From NCBI GenBank assembly GCA_022113835.1, contig JAILWY010000012.1, positions 3,410,001 through 3,474,000 on the forward strand: DNA of 64,000 nucleotides, in the 5' to 3' direction. Source of the DNA: Atopsyche davidsoni (Eukaryota > Arthropoda > Insecta > Trichoptera > Hydrobiosidae). The position numbers and the translations under genes are program-made. Positions 11,392 through 22,120 of the stretch are shown here, in pieces. The stretch's first letter is position 1; each line of letters begins with the position of its first letter. The notes under the pieces were generated by a model. The model was not told the origin of the DNA, searched no databases, and saw nothing but the letters and a program-made list of their open reading frames with translations.

Positions 11392-11500
11392 TTCAAGTGC
11401 CTCTCCTCAGGGGAGGTTGGAGACCAATTCACTGAAAATTTGTCTTTTCATGGTTTTCTTACGAAGGAAAGTGTAGTGGGTCCTCGAGTTATGGGTTTAT
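11392..11500 (-). repeat. RTE-type LINE 3'-tail fragment
   Basis: 'caagtgcctctcctcagggg' followed by 'aggttggagaccaattcact', and later 'catggttttcttacgaagga' with 'gtgtagtgggt'. The same blocks, in the same order, close the tandem array at 34136-34940. The first block also matches the end of the LINE copy at 25140 ('gcctctcctcat'). On the minus strand it would be the end of the reverse-transcriptase frame plus 3' tail. Confidence 0.6.
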
Positions 11501-12600
11501 TTGATTTTTATATAACATCTAAAATGGAAAAGAAACCAGAAATAATCAGATTGGTTTAGGGTTTAAATTATCAGAAAGGAGATGCTTACCACCAAGTTAA
11601 AATCCATCCAAATCACAATAATTGTCGAAAATCAAAATATAACTGATTTATGACATGAATTTGTGTCCTATTTCCATTTGATACCGTACTGAAATATTTT
11701 GCATATATTTATTGTCTTATTGTTGAAAGTATTTAAAACAAAAATTTGAAATTAATTCAAAATTAAAAGAAACAAAAAATCCTGGTTGCATAATAATAGT
11801 TTTAAACAATTTATTTCTAAAAAATATTAAACAGATATCATTGAATAAGTTTGCATCAAGTACTTTTTAAATTGATATGTTTAAAAAGAATGCGTTTTTT
11901 TTATTCAGAACACGACGACTCGATGAAATGTATAACCTTGTAAAACGTGGTAACTTTTTTATAAGCTGTACTTAAATAAAAAAGTTTCTACCTGATATTT
12001 TACCATCCTGAAATATTTCAAAATAATCACCCCATGGGAAATGTGAATTCTGAATCTGGTTCAATATTTGACTATATCTCTCTGTATTTTATGAAAGAGA
12101 TATCTTTATATCACTGTAATTTCCCAATAAGTTGTATCAATATAAACCGAATCTTTTTTTTACATAATCACATCAATACTAAATTTATTTTTTTTAAGTT
12201 TACCGTTTAAAAAAAGGCTAGTGGTGTGTAAAATCAAAAAAATAATCAATCAAGAAGCCTTTTATTTTTTTTCTATTTAACAAAAAGTAAAGGAATACTT
12301 TTCAAGAAAACTTTATTTTAATTGCGAAATTTTGTAAATTAAATTTAAATAAATTCTTAGATAAAAATTTATTGTTGTACCACAGATTTTTGGCAATGAA
12401 AGTCTTGAACTGAGTTCCATGACAACAGACAATAATCTTAAAAGTGATGTCATGCATTTGCTGTACTTTATAAAGTATATTTGAGTCTTTATAAAATTGA
12501 ATTTGGGATAAATCGAAGACGAATGCAAAGCATGTCTCGTACGTTAACATAATTGTATTCTACAAAATCACAAAAGACAGCACAGAAGAGATTTTGTTTT
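11501..12600. other. AT-rich stretch, nothing recognised
   Basis: Short frames only (for example 82 codons, minus, 12302-12550, with no recognisable product). No inverted or tandem repeats were noted. Confidence 0.5.
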
Positions 12601-12950
12601 AAATCGTGCCCAAAGCTCACCATCGAAAAGCAAGCAACCTCACCACTAAAATTACCAGTGGCTGTACAAACAAGCGAGGGAACTAAAGCAGATTATGATA
12701 AACACAAACAGAAAAGTGATTCTAAATGAAAGATGGCTTTTCACGAGTGTAGGGGTAGATTGTCCCAGCCACGTACTTCTTCTCTGCTAGGGGTGGGCAC
12801 CCTCCCCCCGTGTGCAGTGAAAGAGAGTAAAAACGTGCGACCTGCTTAACGCAGTACCTGGGTCTAACTTAGCGAGACATTACGCTATCAACACGTACAG
12901 CGAATATATTTTCTGAATACGTCAGTTAGAGCGTACATAGCGCAATTTAA
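12600..12950. promoter_or_regulatory. GC-richer island (candidate regulatory DNA)
   Basis: Contains 'ggggtgggcaccctcccccc' and several CpGs within AT-rich flanks. No coding support. Called on composition only. Confidence 0.3.
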
Positions 12951-15600
12951 AACTGACTCCAGCTTCGAAAAACAAAGCACATAGCCATTAGTATTTTGTT
13001 GCATATACAACGGAAAACTTAAAAAAAAAAATTATCAAATCAATGATACTCTAAAATTGTAAGAATCGATAATTTTTGCGCTCATTCCATTTTCAATATA
13101 ATTGAAATCTGAGATTTAATTTACGGAGTTCGCTCTGATTTAATTTAATTTAAAGTTTGTTGTAAAATATGTTCAGATCGTTTGTTAAGTATTTATGTAC
13201 ATTATATATTTAAAAAATAAATATTATAAATGATATTAATTTAATTTTCTTCACTATGGACTGGTTTATAACGTGTAACAATAATCATAAAAAAAAAAAA
13301 TTTTTTCTTCTAGTTTTAGTTTTGCGTCTAGTTTCGCTAATCATAGGCATTTTTAAAAAAGACAAAAAAACCTTTTGTTCATCACTTGTACTTTACATAA
13401 CTTGTACAGTAAAATCTGACATTAATCTCAATAATTTTGCATTTATGGGTTTTATTCAAGTGTTTCATTTGCTTGCATAGTATTTTTATTTTAAAAAAGA
13501 GTAAATAACAAATAACAACTAAACGACTAATAAATTTCAGCGGCAAAACGTGGGCGTGACGGTACGCCGCAGGTAGGAACTTTACCAGAGTCCTATAGGT
13601 GGTTGCGTAATAAACTTCCCGGTTAATGGAGGCAAAATTAAATTTAATTAACTCATGATGAGTATAATTCATCGATTATATTTGATTAACTTCGATTAAT
13701 TAAACATGTACAAGAAAACCTAGGCAAAATAACTGTTTGTAAATTATTTTCAAATTCACTTAATGAAAGTATTTCAAACGAACCACTTAAATATATATTT
13801 TAATAAAACATGAATTCTTCAATTTTTAATTACAATTTTCAACCCAACATGGTCGTAAAAATACACAAAATATCTCCAATATTTTCTTGAACAATTTTAT
13901 ATTTTATATCTATTCAGAATAATGTTGTGAACACAAAACAAATTTTAGTATATTTTTTACAAGCGTTTTTAAATAATGTTTTTTTTTTTTTTTTTAAATA
14001 CCGCGATTTATTTCCAACCGACGAAATATTTTGGTTCAGTCCAGTTTTTTGTATTTTATACACACAAAAAGCGAAAAAAAATGCTCTGCCGCTTTTTAAA
14101 TGCATTCACTCGATATCACACACGATTGCGTCGGCACAATTCAATTTGACCCCGATAGCCTGAAAAGAATACAAGTACAAATTGATTTTTTATTGATGTC
14201 GTTGAATAACGGTGCTTTTTCATAAAAATTTTCATGAAGTACTAATCCACGAGGATATGTAAATTAATTTGACACAAATTGAAGTTGTGAGGAATATATT
14301 TTATTTGTTTTACTATATTTTCTACGGCAACATAAAATTTTGGCACTATGTGATATTTGTTATTACAAAAAACACTGAAGACACGTTAATTTTTACTGCA
14401 TGTGATTAGTTGTTGTCAAATTAATAACAATTGTATTACCTTGATATTAGTATTTCGTAAGTGGGATATTTTTTGTTTTTTTACAGACAAACAAATATAA
14501 TGCTGTTTTGTTTTTTTATGTGTGTGTTATTTTCAAGTGGTATCCTGAATCTTATTCCAAATAAGGTTCAATAACCTGTTTTGTATCCTCGACCCAATAA
14601 ACACAACACTCGAATAATTTGTATTATTTCTCTTTATTTTAACTTCATAAAAACATTTATTATTTTATAAAAAAGATTTTTAATAACGTTTTGGTAAACT
14701 TTATTTTTATACTAATAAATTATAAAAACTTATTCATAACATTTATAGCATTAGTGGGTCTTTAACTTAAAATAAAAATTAAAAATCAATTTGAAGCTGT
14801 GTCCATTTTGACATGTTTCGGGCATTTTCTGGAAAATCACAAAACATGAACTTTTAATATAAAATATAAAAAACCATTGCTAAATATCAGATAGTCGATA
14901 AGCCGCTTGCTTATGAGGTGGTTATATTGATAAAAGTAAGTTATATATGAAGATGTATTATATAAAATAACGTGGTGATAATTTCAAATTTATAGCTTAT
15001 TTTTTCTACATCGCACCTAATTTTTTTGAACACCAACTTAAATTTTACAGAAAGAAGAAACTAAAAAAAAGTCATTTTTATCAAATAGAAATCGAGCAAC
15101 ATTTTATTTTCAATTATTTATTTTAGTAAATATATACAAAATTTCATAAACATGATTTCCAAATAGCATAAATTTGAAATATAAAAAAATTGTTTGATGT
15201 TTCATATCTCGTATTCATGATTTGAGACTTCGGCATGAGAAGGTGATATTTACGATTTTTTTCACATATTATACGTAATATTTTGTTATCATTCATAAGG
15301 GTTCAGTTCATTTTCTTTCTATTATACTAAGTACACATATAAGTAATTATATTTAAAGGGATAGTAATTTTCAAGATTTAATGTAAAGCCTACAAAGAGA
15401 TACCGTCTCAAAGTTTGTTCTAGCGAAATATGATAAATTGAGGATTATAAAACATCAAACATTTATTTCAAGAATAAATTGGTTATACCTCTACGTGTAT
15501 GATAAATTATGCATACCTACAAAATAAATATTTAAATACAAGTAACGGCTGAGCAATTAATATCCCTTGGATCTAAAAAGACACCCAAAGGTTAAGTTTT
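12951..15600. other. AT-rich stretch with a small CpG patch
   Basis: A CpG patch at about 13540-13640 ('gtgggcgtgacggtacgccg'). Otherwise homopolymer-rich DNA, including a T run near 13980-13995. Overlapping frames on both strands at 13914-14163 are low-complexity artefacts. Confidence 0.5.
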
Positions 15601-16080
15601 CAACGAGTCGTACGGTAGCTATAAAACCTTTTTAACACACTCACAGAGAATTCTATCGGACTGGGGGTGAAAAGTGGAAAGCCATAAAACACTCGCGACT
15701 AGTTTCAAGGGTGAATTGACTCCCTGGAGGTTTTGCGGCCAATTGTCAGCGCGGAATGGCTGCGATCCGTTTGTTTCAGGGCCCCTAATCCCGCCAATCT
15801 CACGTGGTCTCATTTTTCAGTTTACTGAGGTCTGATCGCAGGACCGAACTGAAACCGCCTTTCAGTCGCGGTCCAGGGAGTCGGGAGGGTCGGGCGTTAA
15901 CTATGGGAGTCGGATCTTTAATTAGCTTTATAGCGCTCCTCTAATTGGATGGAAGAGAGACGCCGACGAATCCATTGTAATTACACCGTGATCTTTCGCT
16001 ACCTATAAAATCGATTGTGACACCTCGTGGTGATGCTTTACTGCGCAGTTAATCGACCCGGAGAGTTATTTTAGAATTCT
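15600..16080. promoter_or_regulatory. CpG-rich island with clustered homeodomain-type sites
   Basis: A roughly 480-base block with CpGs. In its right half are several TAAT-core sites: TAATTAG (15919-15925), TAATTGGAT (15942-15950) and the palindrome TGTAATTACA (15976-15985), with a GATA/TATAAAATCGAT segment nearby (about 16004-16016). The cluster is interspersed with GC-rich spacers ('gagagacgccgacgaatcc'). This is typical of homeodomain-bound enhancers, but TAAT sites are common by chance in AT-rich DNA, so the CpG context matters more than the sites alone. Confidence 0.45.
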
Positions 16081-16291
16081 CTCGATTACAAAAGTAAAAT
16101 CGTTCAATGAAAATTATCAAACATTCTTATTAAATATTATGTATATATATACGTTTTTTTAAGGATACACATTTTTAATCAATCAGCATATCGTGCTATA
16201 GACATGTTATAATGTTGCTGAGGGACAAGGCATTTGAATGGTGAAGATCCATTATTATAATGAAAATAATAACTTTTTATTTAAGATGCAT

Positions 16292-16351
16292 GACTAAACT
16301 GAGTTTAGTCAGTTCAGTACTACTGAGTAAACTTAGTAAACTGAGTTTACT
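16292..16351. repeat. clustered short perfect hairpins
   Basis: Two perfect 8-9-base-arm hairpins: 'gactaaactgagtttagtc' at 16292-16310 and 'agtaaactgagtttact' at 16335-16351. They are embedded in a larger inverted arrangement between 'gatgcatgact' (about 16285) and 'gagtcatgcatc' (16357-16368). They lie immediately before the hammerhead-like core and would form a branched stem. Confidence 0.75.
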
Positions 16352-16363
16352 CAATTGAGTCAT

Positions 16364-16407
16364 GCATCTGATGATGACTCGGTGTATAGGGTCGAAACTA
16401 GTTATGC
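16364..16407 (+). ncRNA. type I hammerhead ribozyme-like motif, copy A
   Basis: Order of parts: stem I strand GCAT, core CTGATGA (16368-16374), one extra T, stem II GACT pairing with GGTC (one G-T wobble), core GAAA (16394-16397), a minimal stem III 'C-TA-G', the cleavage triplet GTT (16401-16403), then ATGC closing stem I. This is the type I layout reported for Penelope-like retroelements, with a very short stem III. The unpaired T next to stem II departs from the textbook core and is present in all three copies here, so it is a family trait. Catalytic activity is inferred only. Confidence 0.55.
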
Positions 16408-17370
16408 AAAATAATATTCTAATAAACTCACTGTAAAGATTTAAAAAGTTATTATATTCTATATAGACATGTTATAAATTAAACAGTTTACACATTAAAT
16501 GGCAAAATCTCACCTAGTTACTTGATTTTCATGTTCTCTGATTATCTAAGATTGGGTGTATTTTGATCGTGGAATAAAATAGAGAAACATGCGATAAGAC
16601 TAATTTAGTAAACGCTCGACCTTTCTAACTTTTAAGACAAGCATTGGTGAAGAGGTGAATTTCTTTAGAAGAGTACTTCATGTTAGTAAGGTTAAGTAAT
16701 TCGGTAGTCCGCAAATTAGCATAGCGGCTTTTTGGCGACATGTTATGAAAAATCAAATGCTAAGCCAGATTAAACAAATTGAATATTCATATTTTTGAGC
16801 TCTATGCTAAAAAGGTGAATTAAGCACAGCATAAAGGTGGTGAAATTTTAATAACAAATTTTAAAAAGCCGAATTTTACTTTTATAGGCATCTTCTTTTG
16901 GAAGCTAAAAAATGACTCCCTTTAAATTTATTATAATATATTTTGATTAACTCTCTGTAAAATTAAAAAAGTATAAAATAGGCAATGGAAATTTTATTTG
17001 TGATAAAACATCTTTCGAAAATAAAAAAAAATCTTCTTCTATCTACATACTTTTTAGAATTTTAGTTGCATTAGATCAAAAGCATTGTAAATTGAATTCC
17101 ATATCAAGAATTGACTGGAAGAAGAATTCGTGTTTCTCTCGAATGAGAGATTTCAATTTCTTTGATTAAAAAAAGTCCTGGAATTTATAATGAGTTGTCT
17201 GTATAAAAATACAGCATGTGCTTAAAAAAAATTAAAGTAAAAAAAAGATTTAAATAAAATTGTAATATTATAATGATAAAAATAACTTTGTATATTGTCT
17301 TCACTTTGAGTTTATTATATTTTTTGCGTGATCATCATCAGATGCATTCATCAAAGCACAGTTTAGTTAT

Positions 17371-17414
17371 GCATCTGATGATGACCTAGTATATTTGGTC
17401 GAAACTAGTCATGC
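17371..17414 (+). ncRNA. type I hammerhead ribozyme-like motif, copy B
   Basis: GCAT, CTGATGA (17375-17381), extra T, stem II GACC/GGTC, GAAA (17401-17404), C-TA-G, triplet GTC (17408-17410), then ATGC pairing back to GCAT. All expected core bases are present, and GTC is the best-cleaving triplet class. A partial inverted copy of the 5' half ('tgatcatcatcagatgca') lies about 30 bases upstream at about 17330-17346, so the minus strand holds only a broken version. Confidence 0.6.
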
Positions 17415-17639
17415 AAAAAATATAATAAACTCAAAGTGAAGACATAATACAAAGTTACTTTTATCATTATAATAATGGATCATCACCAATCAAATGCCTT
17501 GTCCCTCAACAGCACGCTAATAGGCTACGGTATGGCAGGTGCGGTTTAATGTTGTAATATCTATACAATAGCACAAGGTGATAATGCTCAAAGTATATTT
17601 GCGTTTTTTGCAAAGAATAACATTTAAATATATTCAATG

Positions 17640-17950
17640 TGCGAAGTACTAAACGAGGGTCTCGTCGCCGGTGTGTCAGTCGCCGACGCCGCGATAACAA
17701 TCTAAAACCGGCCGAACGCGAAATTAATTATTCTCCATAAGCTGGAAATCCCCGCGACAAGCAAATCCAGGCAATATATCACGGGACTCCCCCGGATCGG
17801 AAAAAACTTACATTGCCCATTAAATTTTTGTCTACGCGCCCGCCGGAGTTATTGTACCGGGAGATTGATATTCCCCGCCGGACCGGGCGGGTGGAGACAG
17901 ATTGGACAAATAAATTAAACGACTGCGCATTATATCATATACCCCCGTTA
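17640..17950. promoter_or_regulatory. CpG-rich island with paired kappa-B/Dorsal-type sites
   Basis: A CpG-rich block ('ggccgaacgcg', 'acgcgcccgccgg', 'ccgccggaccgggcggg'). It holds GGAAATCCCC at 17744-17753 (complement GGGGATTTCC) and GGGACTCCCC at 17783-17792. Both fit the GGGRNNYYCC consensus for Rel-family factors, and they start 39 bases apart. A third looser site, 'gatattcccc', is near 17867. A 129-codon frame starting at 17813 crosses the block but has no recognisable domain. Confidence 0.45.
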
Positions 17951-19805
17951 TTTTTTAGTAAATTTGTATTTGAATTGGTGATGAGAGCACCGAAGAAAAT
18001 GCAAAGCAGAATAAATGTGAACGGAGCAAGTAAACATCGGATACAACTTTGCATATTTTATTGTTGCTGCGGCACAATTGACAGCCGAAGGGTAACTGGT
18101 TATGAGTGTTCTGTTTTAGTTTTTTTTTTCATAGGAAAAACTATGAAGAAACGGTGTTGGGTAATTACAAATCGGTTGTATGTTGGGATGCTGCGTGTGT
18201 AGCCGGCTTAAGCAAGTAGAGACACGCGTGCCTTTAAATTATTCCCGAGAAAGTGTAGAAGGCGCGGACGCGATCGATGGTCAGCCACCACAATAAAAAG
18301 AATAGAAAAATCATGTTTTTAATGGTTGCCAAAATATTTTTTTCTCTGTCACGTTAACAATAAAAAAAAATTATTTTAAAAACTTTTTTAAAAAAAAAAT
18401 TATATTATTATTTCTTACTATAAAAAATAAGTTTTATAGTTTTGATTCCCAGCAAAAAAACAATATTTTTTGCTCAAATTGGACTGTAATCGCTTAATAG
18501 AAATTGAATGGCTATTAGTAAGACATTGGCGTTTTAATATGCTTTATTGGCAAAGTACCATAAGCGAGAGTTCAATGATGAAGCTTTAAAATTCAGTTTT
18601 CATAATATTGCAGTCGGTTTGTTTGAAAATGAATCATGTATAAAAATAAATTTTATATTATACACGAGATTTTTTTAAAAATGACGATTTTTGAATTTGA
18701 TTGTGCATTGCTAAAAATGCTCACCGAGAGTAACTTTTGATTTTGAGTAATTTTCTGGTATAATTTATATTCCTGAAAATGGCTCTAAAGCTGGGACTGA
18801 AACGTCTGAACAACAAAACACCCAAGTACAAAGCAACTTTGAGTTTATGGGTTATGTATTTCTACATTAATTTGAAGCCATTACTTTGTCAGTTTGGCAA
18901 TTTTATATTTAAATAAATAACGTGAAAAATATAATATTTGCATACATATTCAATAACTTTTATCAGCACAGTTATACCAATAGAACGTTTCGCGATTATC
19001 AACGTTTCCCATACAATTCCGTTTCACGTTTCCGCTATCAGTTCTGATTGAAACAGTGCCTATTAGGCTCATTTATCATCTGAAACATTTGCATAGCACC
19101 TGAAACCGCAGTCATGTTATATCGAATCGATCGTGTTACCAGTAATCCAAACTTTTTTGGAAGTATTTCAACTTTATTTTATGAATTGTTAAAAAATCCT
19201 CTCCTTAATAAATTTTGCTATAACTTTGAGGTGTCATTACATTCTAATCATGAAAATAAATAAAATTGCTAAATTTTATTTTCGAAAAAACAACTCTACA
19301 ATATTGTTATGAAACAGTTTTGAAAGTTCACAAACATAAAATATCTGAATATTTGTTTAAAACATATTTACCATTAAAAATAATTCAAAACCACTTAAGT
19401 GAACTTTTACTTTTTTGTGAGTTATGAATTATTTTCAAAGTCGAATGATCCCTTTATAAGTCATTTTAAAGAAGTCTTTAAAATACTAAAGAGTCCACAG
19501 TTAAAGTATTTTTAAAAATATTAGCAAATGGCGTTGTTGATAATCTTATTTAATTTATACAATTTAAACAAGTGTCTTGCATTGAATCTATAATTGAAAT
19601 AAAAAAAACTAAAAATACATATAAAACGTGACGTCTAAAAGATCCCAGATATATGGTTACTAATATTAATTGCTTAAAAAAATATAACTTACTTAAGTAA
19701 AATTTTATTTTATACCTAATAATAATTTAGATTCCTTGCACGTATCATACTGCGAAGTAATTTCAACATTAATTCAAAGTTTTTAAGAAACATTTTTATA
19801 CAAAA
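17951..19805. other. AT-rich stretch, no gene recognised
   Basis: Covers the rest of the 129-codon frame (to 18202), which shows no known motif. Beyond it is AT-rich DNA with no repeats shared with the window. Confidence 0.5.
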
Positions 19806-20050
19806 ATTAAAAATCCGGCCCTCGCAGAGTTATAACTCCAGAGGCTTAACCCTTTGTTGACTGGCCGGGTTTATAAATCGATGGGGGCGTTTTGCTCTTG
19901 CTGCAGCCATCTCTCGCGGGGCGAGGAGTTACCAGACGCGAATAATGAAGACGAGGCATAAAGAGATCCTTCCACCGTTGCCGGGGAAAATGTTTTTTCA
20001 GGAGTTATTTTTCAGCGCCGCACTCGCAAGCTGTGAAGCGACTTCAACTA
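19806..20050. promoter_or_regulatory. CpG-rich island (candidate regulatory DNA)
   Basis: A block with 'atccggccctcgcagag', 'tttataaatcgatggggg' and 'ctctcgcggggcgaggag'. The TTTATAAATCGAT segment could serve Cad/Hox-type or DREF-type factors. No open frame spans it. Confidence 0.38.
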
Positions 20051-22044
20051 ATTTTTTTTTTTTTTTGCTCTAAACTTCTGATATTTACATAAGTCTCTCG
20101 TAGTTATAGTATTAGTTTGCTTTTGATGTCGTGCGTTTTAGTTTTAAAAAAAATCAATATATGTTGTGTAAAAATATAAATATATTCAGGCTTAAAGCAG
20201 GTCTTTCTGATTTAGCTGTACATACCAAATGTTTGTACGTAATTAACCAAAACACTTTTTATAACGCCACTCTGCATACCTGCTTTTTCTTTCAACGTAT
20301 GAATATAAATCAAATTTTTCAAATTAATCAGAGACTTTCTACATTTCGGAGGTAGCAACCAAAAGACTTTTAAATTTATTAAATACAACTGACTGAACGA
20401 TTTTTAGCTTTTGAGTATATGTAAAATGAAATAATAAATTTAGAGACGATATCTTTACAAAAACCCATGATTTAACGTTTTGTTCACTCCGCAGTGTTAT
20501 ATATTAATAAATACACAATTTACACTAACCTACCTTTATTGAGAACCTTATTTTCTGTCGTTAAAAGTACTTTTCTTGCAAACTTTCAAAAGACTATTGA
20601 AAATTTATTTGTGATGTAAGATCCTGAAATTATTGGTTAGTCAATAAGAGATAGATTTTTTTTTCTTATTTGAAGCTGTATGCATACAGATGTGTGAATA
20701 ATGTTGTTTCAAATAAAACATTCGTACTTATTTACTATAAAAAAAATCCGGTGGATCTTTGGTTCAAAGTAGTTGTAGTCTCTTGAGAATTTTGCAAATA
20801 ATTTGTTGGTCTCCATACATAAGTAAAATTTGGCATCCATAGATTTTAATTTTAATAAAAAAATAAATACAACAATAAAAAAATAAGACACAGATACAGA
20901 TTTGATAAAAACAAAAAACACAGAAATCCAGAGACAATTAGGCGCGAGATAAATATTCGGTTTCACAGTACTCTTTTCACGAGGTCCGTTTGTATTAAAA
21001 TACAAAAAAAAATACGTGAAAATCGGCGAATGTTTAATTTGACAACCCCGACAGCTTCTGTCATGCTTAACAGCGGAATACTTTTTTCCCGACGCAGCCA
21101 ATTCAATTTAACTTTTCCCAGATTTGTCCGACATTCGGAGATGCTTTGTAATTAATCGATTTCAAATTGCGTGACGTCAAAAAAATATAAATTGCATTTG
21201 AAAAATACATCAAACAGAATCCGATTCTTTGTTGTATTTTTTTCATATTAACGTTTTATTTTGGTGGCCAAAAAATTCAAACTCCCGAGAAAGCTTAAAT
21301 TATAATATTTCGCCCATTTGTTAATATCGCAATAGTTTTTGGAAACAGACTATTTATAAGTGAAGCAAAGCATATACCAATATTTGAATGTTTAATCATA
21401 GATTAAGATAGTCAAGTAAAGATTGACCCAGGTACCGGTTGTGCTTACTTTATTGCTAATTTAAATAAACATGATCATTTCTCCTCTGGAATTAGTGGAT
21501 AAATGTGTACTATTCCAGGTTATCGACCCACACCGTATCTAATTATCCGCAGGCGAGATTGTATGTATAGGAAATACAATGTACCACAGTTTCCGAGTGA
21601 GATTTATATCTATTAGAATATAGTATTCATTTAATGGTAACCTTTATTTATAGTACATATATATGTTAACTATAAAATAGATTGATATAATTTTGAATCT
21701 TCTCAATAAAGTGTTTGTTCGTATATTAGTGATTTGTATAAAATTAACCCTATTTTTAAATTATATAAACATATTAGCGTTCAGATAAATTTTGATGTTT
21801 AAATCATCGGGATATAAATTTTTGAAGATGTAGACGAATTTGTAAAAAAAAATTATTACAAATAATAAATTGAGATAGTTATTGACACGTTTGTAGAGAA
21901 ACCACCTCTCACGCAATAATTGTTTTTTAGACGATCCCATCACAGTTAAAAATTCACAATTCATTTCAACATATAGTCTGAAATCTTAAGTCCTTTATAA
22001 AACTAAACAGGTGTTAGGCTAATTATATCAGTTTGGGATTAAAC
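20051..22044. other. AT-rich stretch, no gene recognised
   Basis: A 130-codon minus-strand frame (20709-21101) is hydrophobic and low in complexity, with no recognisable family. No other structure was noted. Confidence 0.5.
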
Positions 22045-22120
22045 TGCCAGAACCGGAATCGAACTGGGAACCTCTCTAATAAAAATCAGTAGTCTAACCA
22101 CGTAGCTAATTATTGGCTTC
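22045..22120 (-). repeat. tRNA-derived SINE-like remnant
   Basis: The minus strand reads 'ttagctacgtggttagacta' (A-box-like) and, about 40 bases on, 'gttcgattccggttctggca' with a near-perfect B box GTTCGATTCC. Acceptor ends GCCA.. and ..TGGC partly pair. Spacing and length (about 76 nt) fit a tRNA origin, but the anticodon and T stems are poorly paired. A similar minus-strand sequence lies at 59660-59735, so a decayed SINE family is the best reading. Confidence 0.55.

Larger units (their letters stand above)
16214..17513. mobile_element. composite snap-back element with inverted 49-base ends
   Basis: The 49-base block at 16214-16262 (starting 'gttgctgagggacaaggcat') reappears inverted at 17465-17513 with few mismatches. 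Inside each end is a hammerhead-like unit (16364-16407 and 17371-17414). The right unit is itself an inverted repeat: 'aataactttgtat' and 'gagtttattatattttttgc' left of it recur inverted to its right. The central part (about 16450-17265) is AT-rich with no coding sequence seen. This could be one insertion with inverted terminal units, or two head-to-head copies. Penelope-like elements commonly occur with such inverted or partial tandem ends. Confidence 0.6.

Noticed and set aside
17813..18202. 129-codon plus-strand frame
   Set aside because: Starts in a CpG-rich island, where stops are rare by composition; the protein has no recognisable features.
20709..21101. 130-codon minus-strand frame with hydrophobic stretches
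   Set aside because: The hydrophobic residues follow from translating T-rich DNA; no family recognised.
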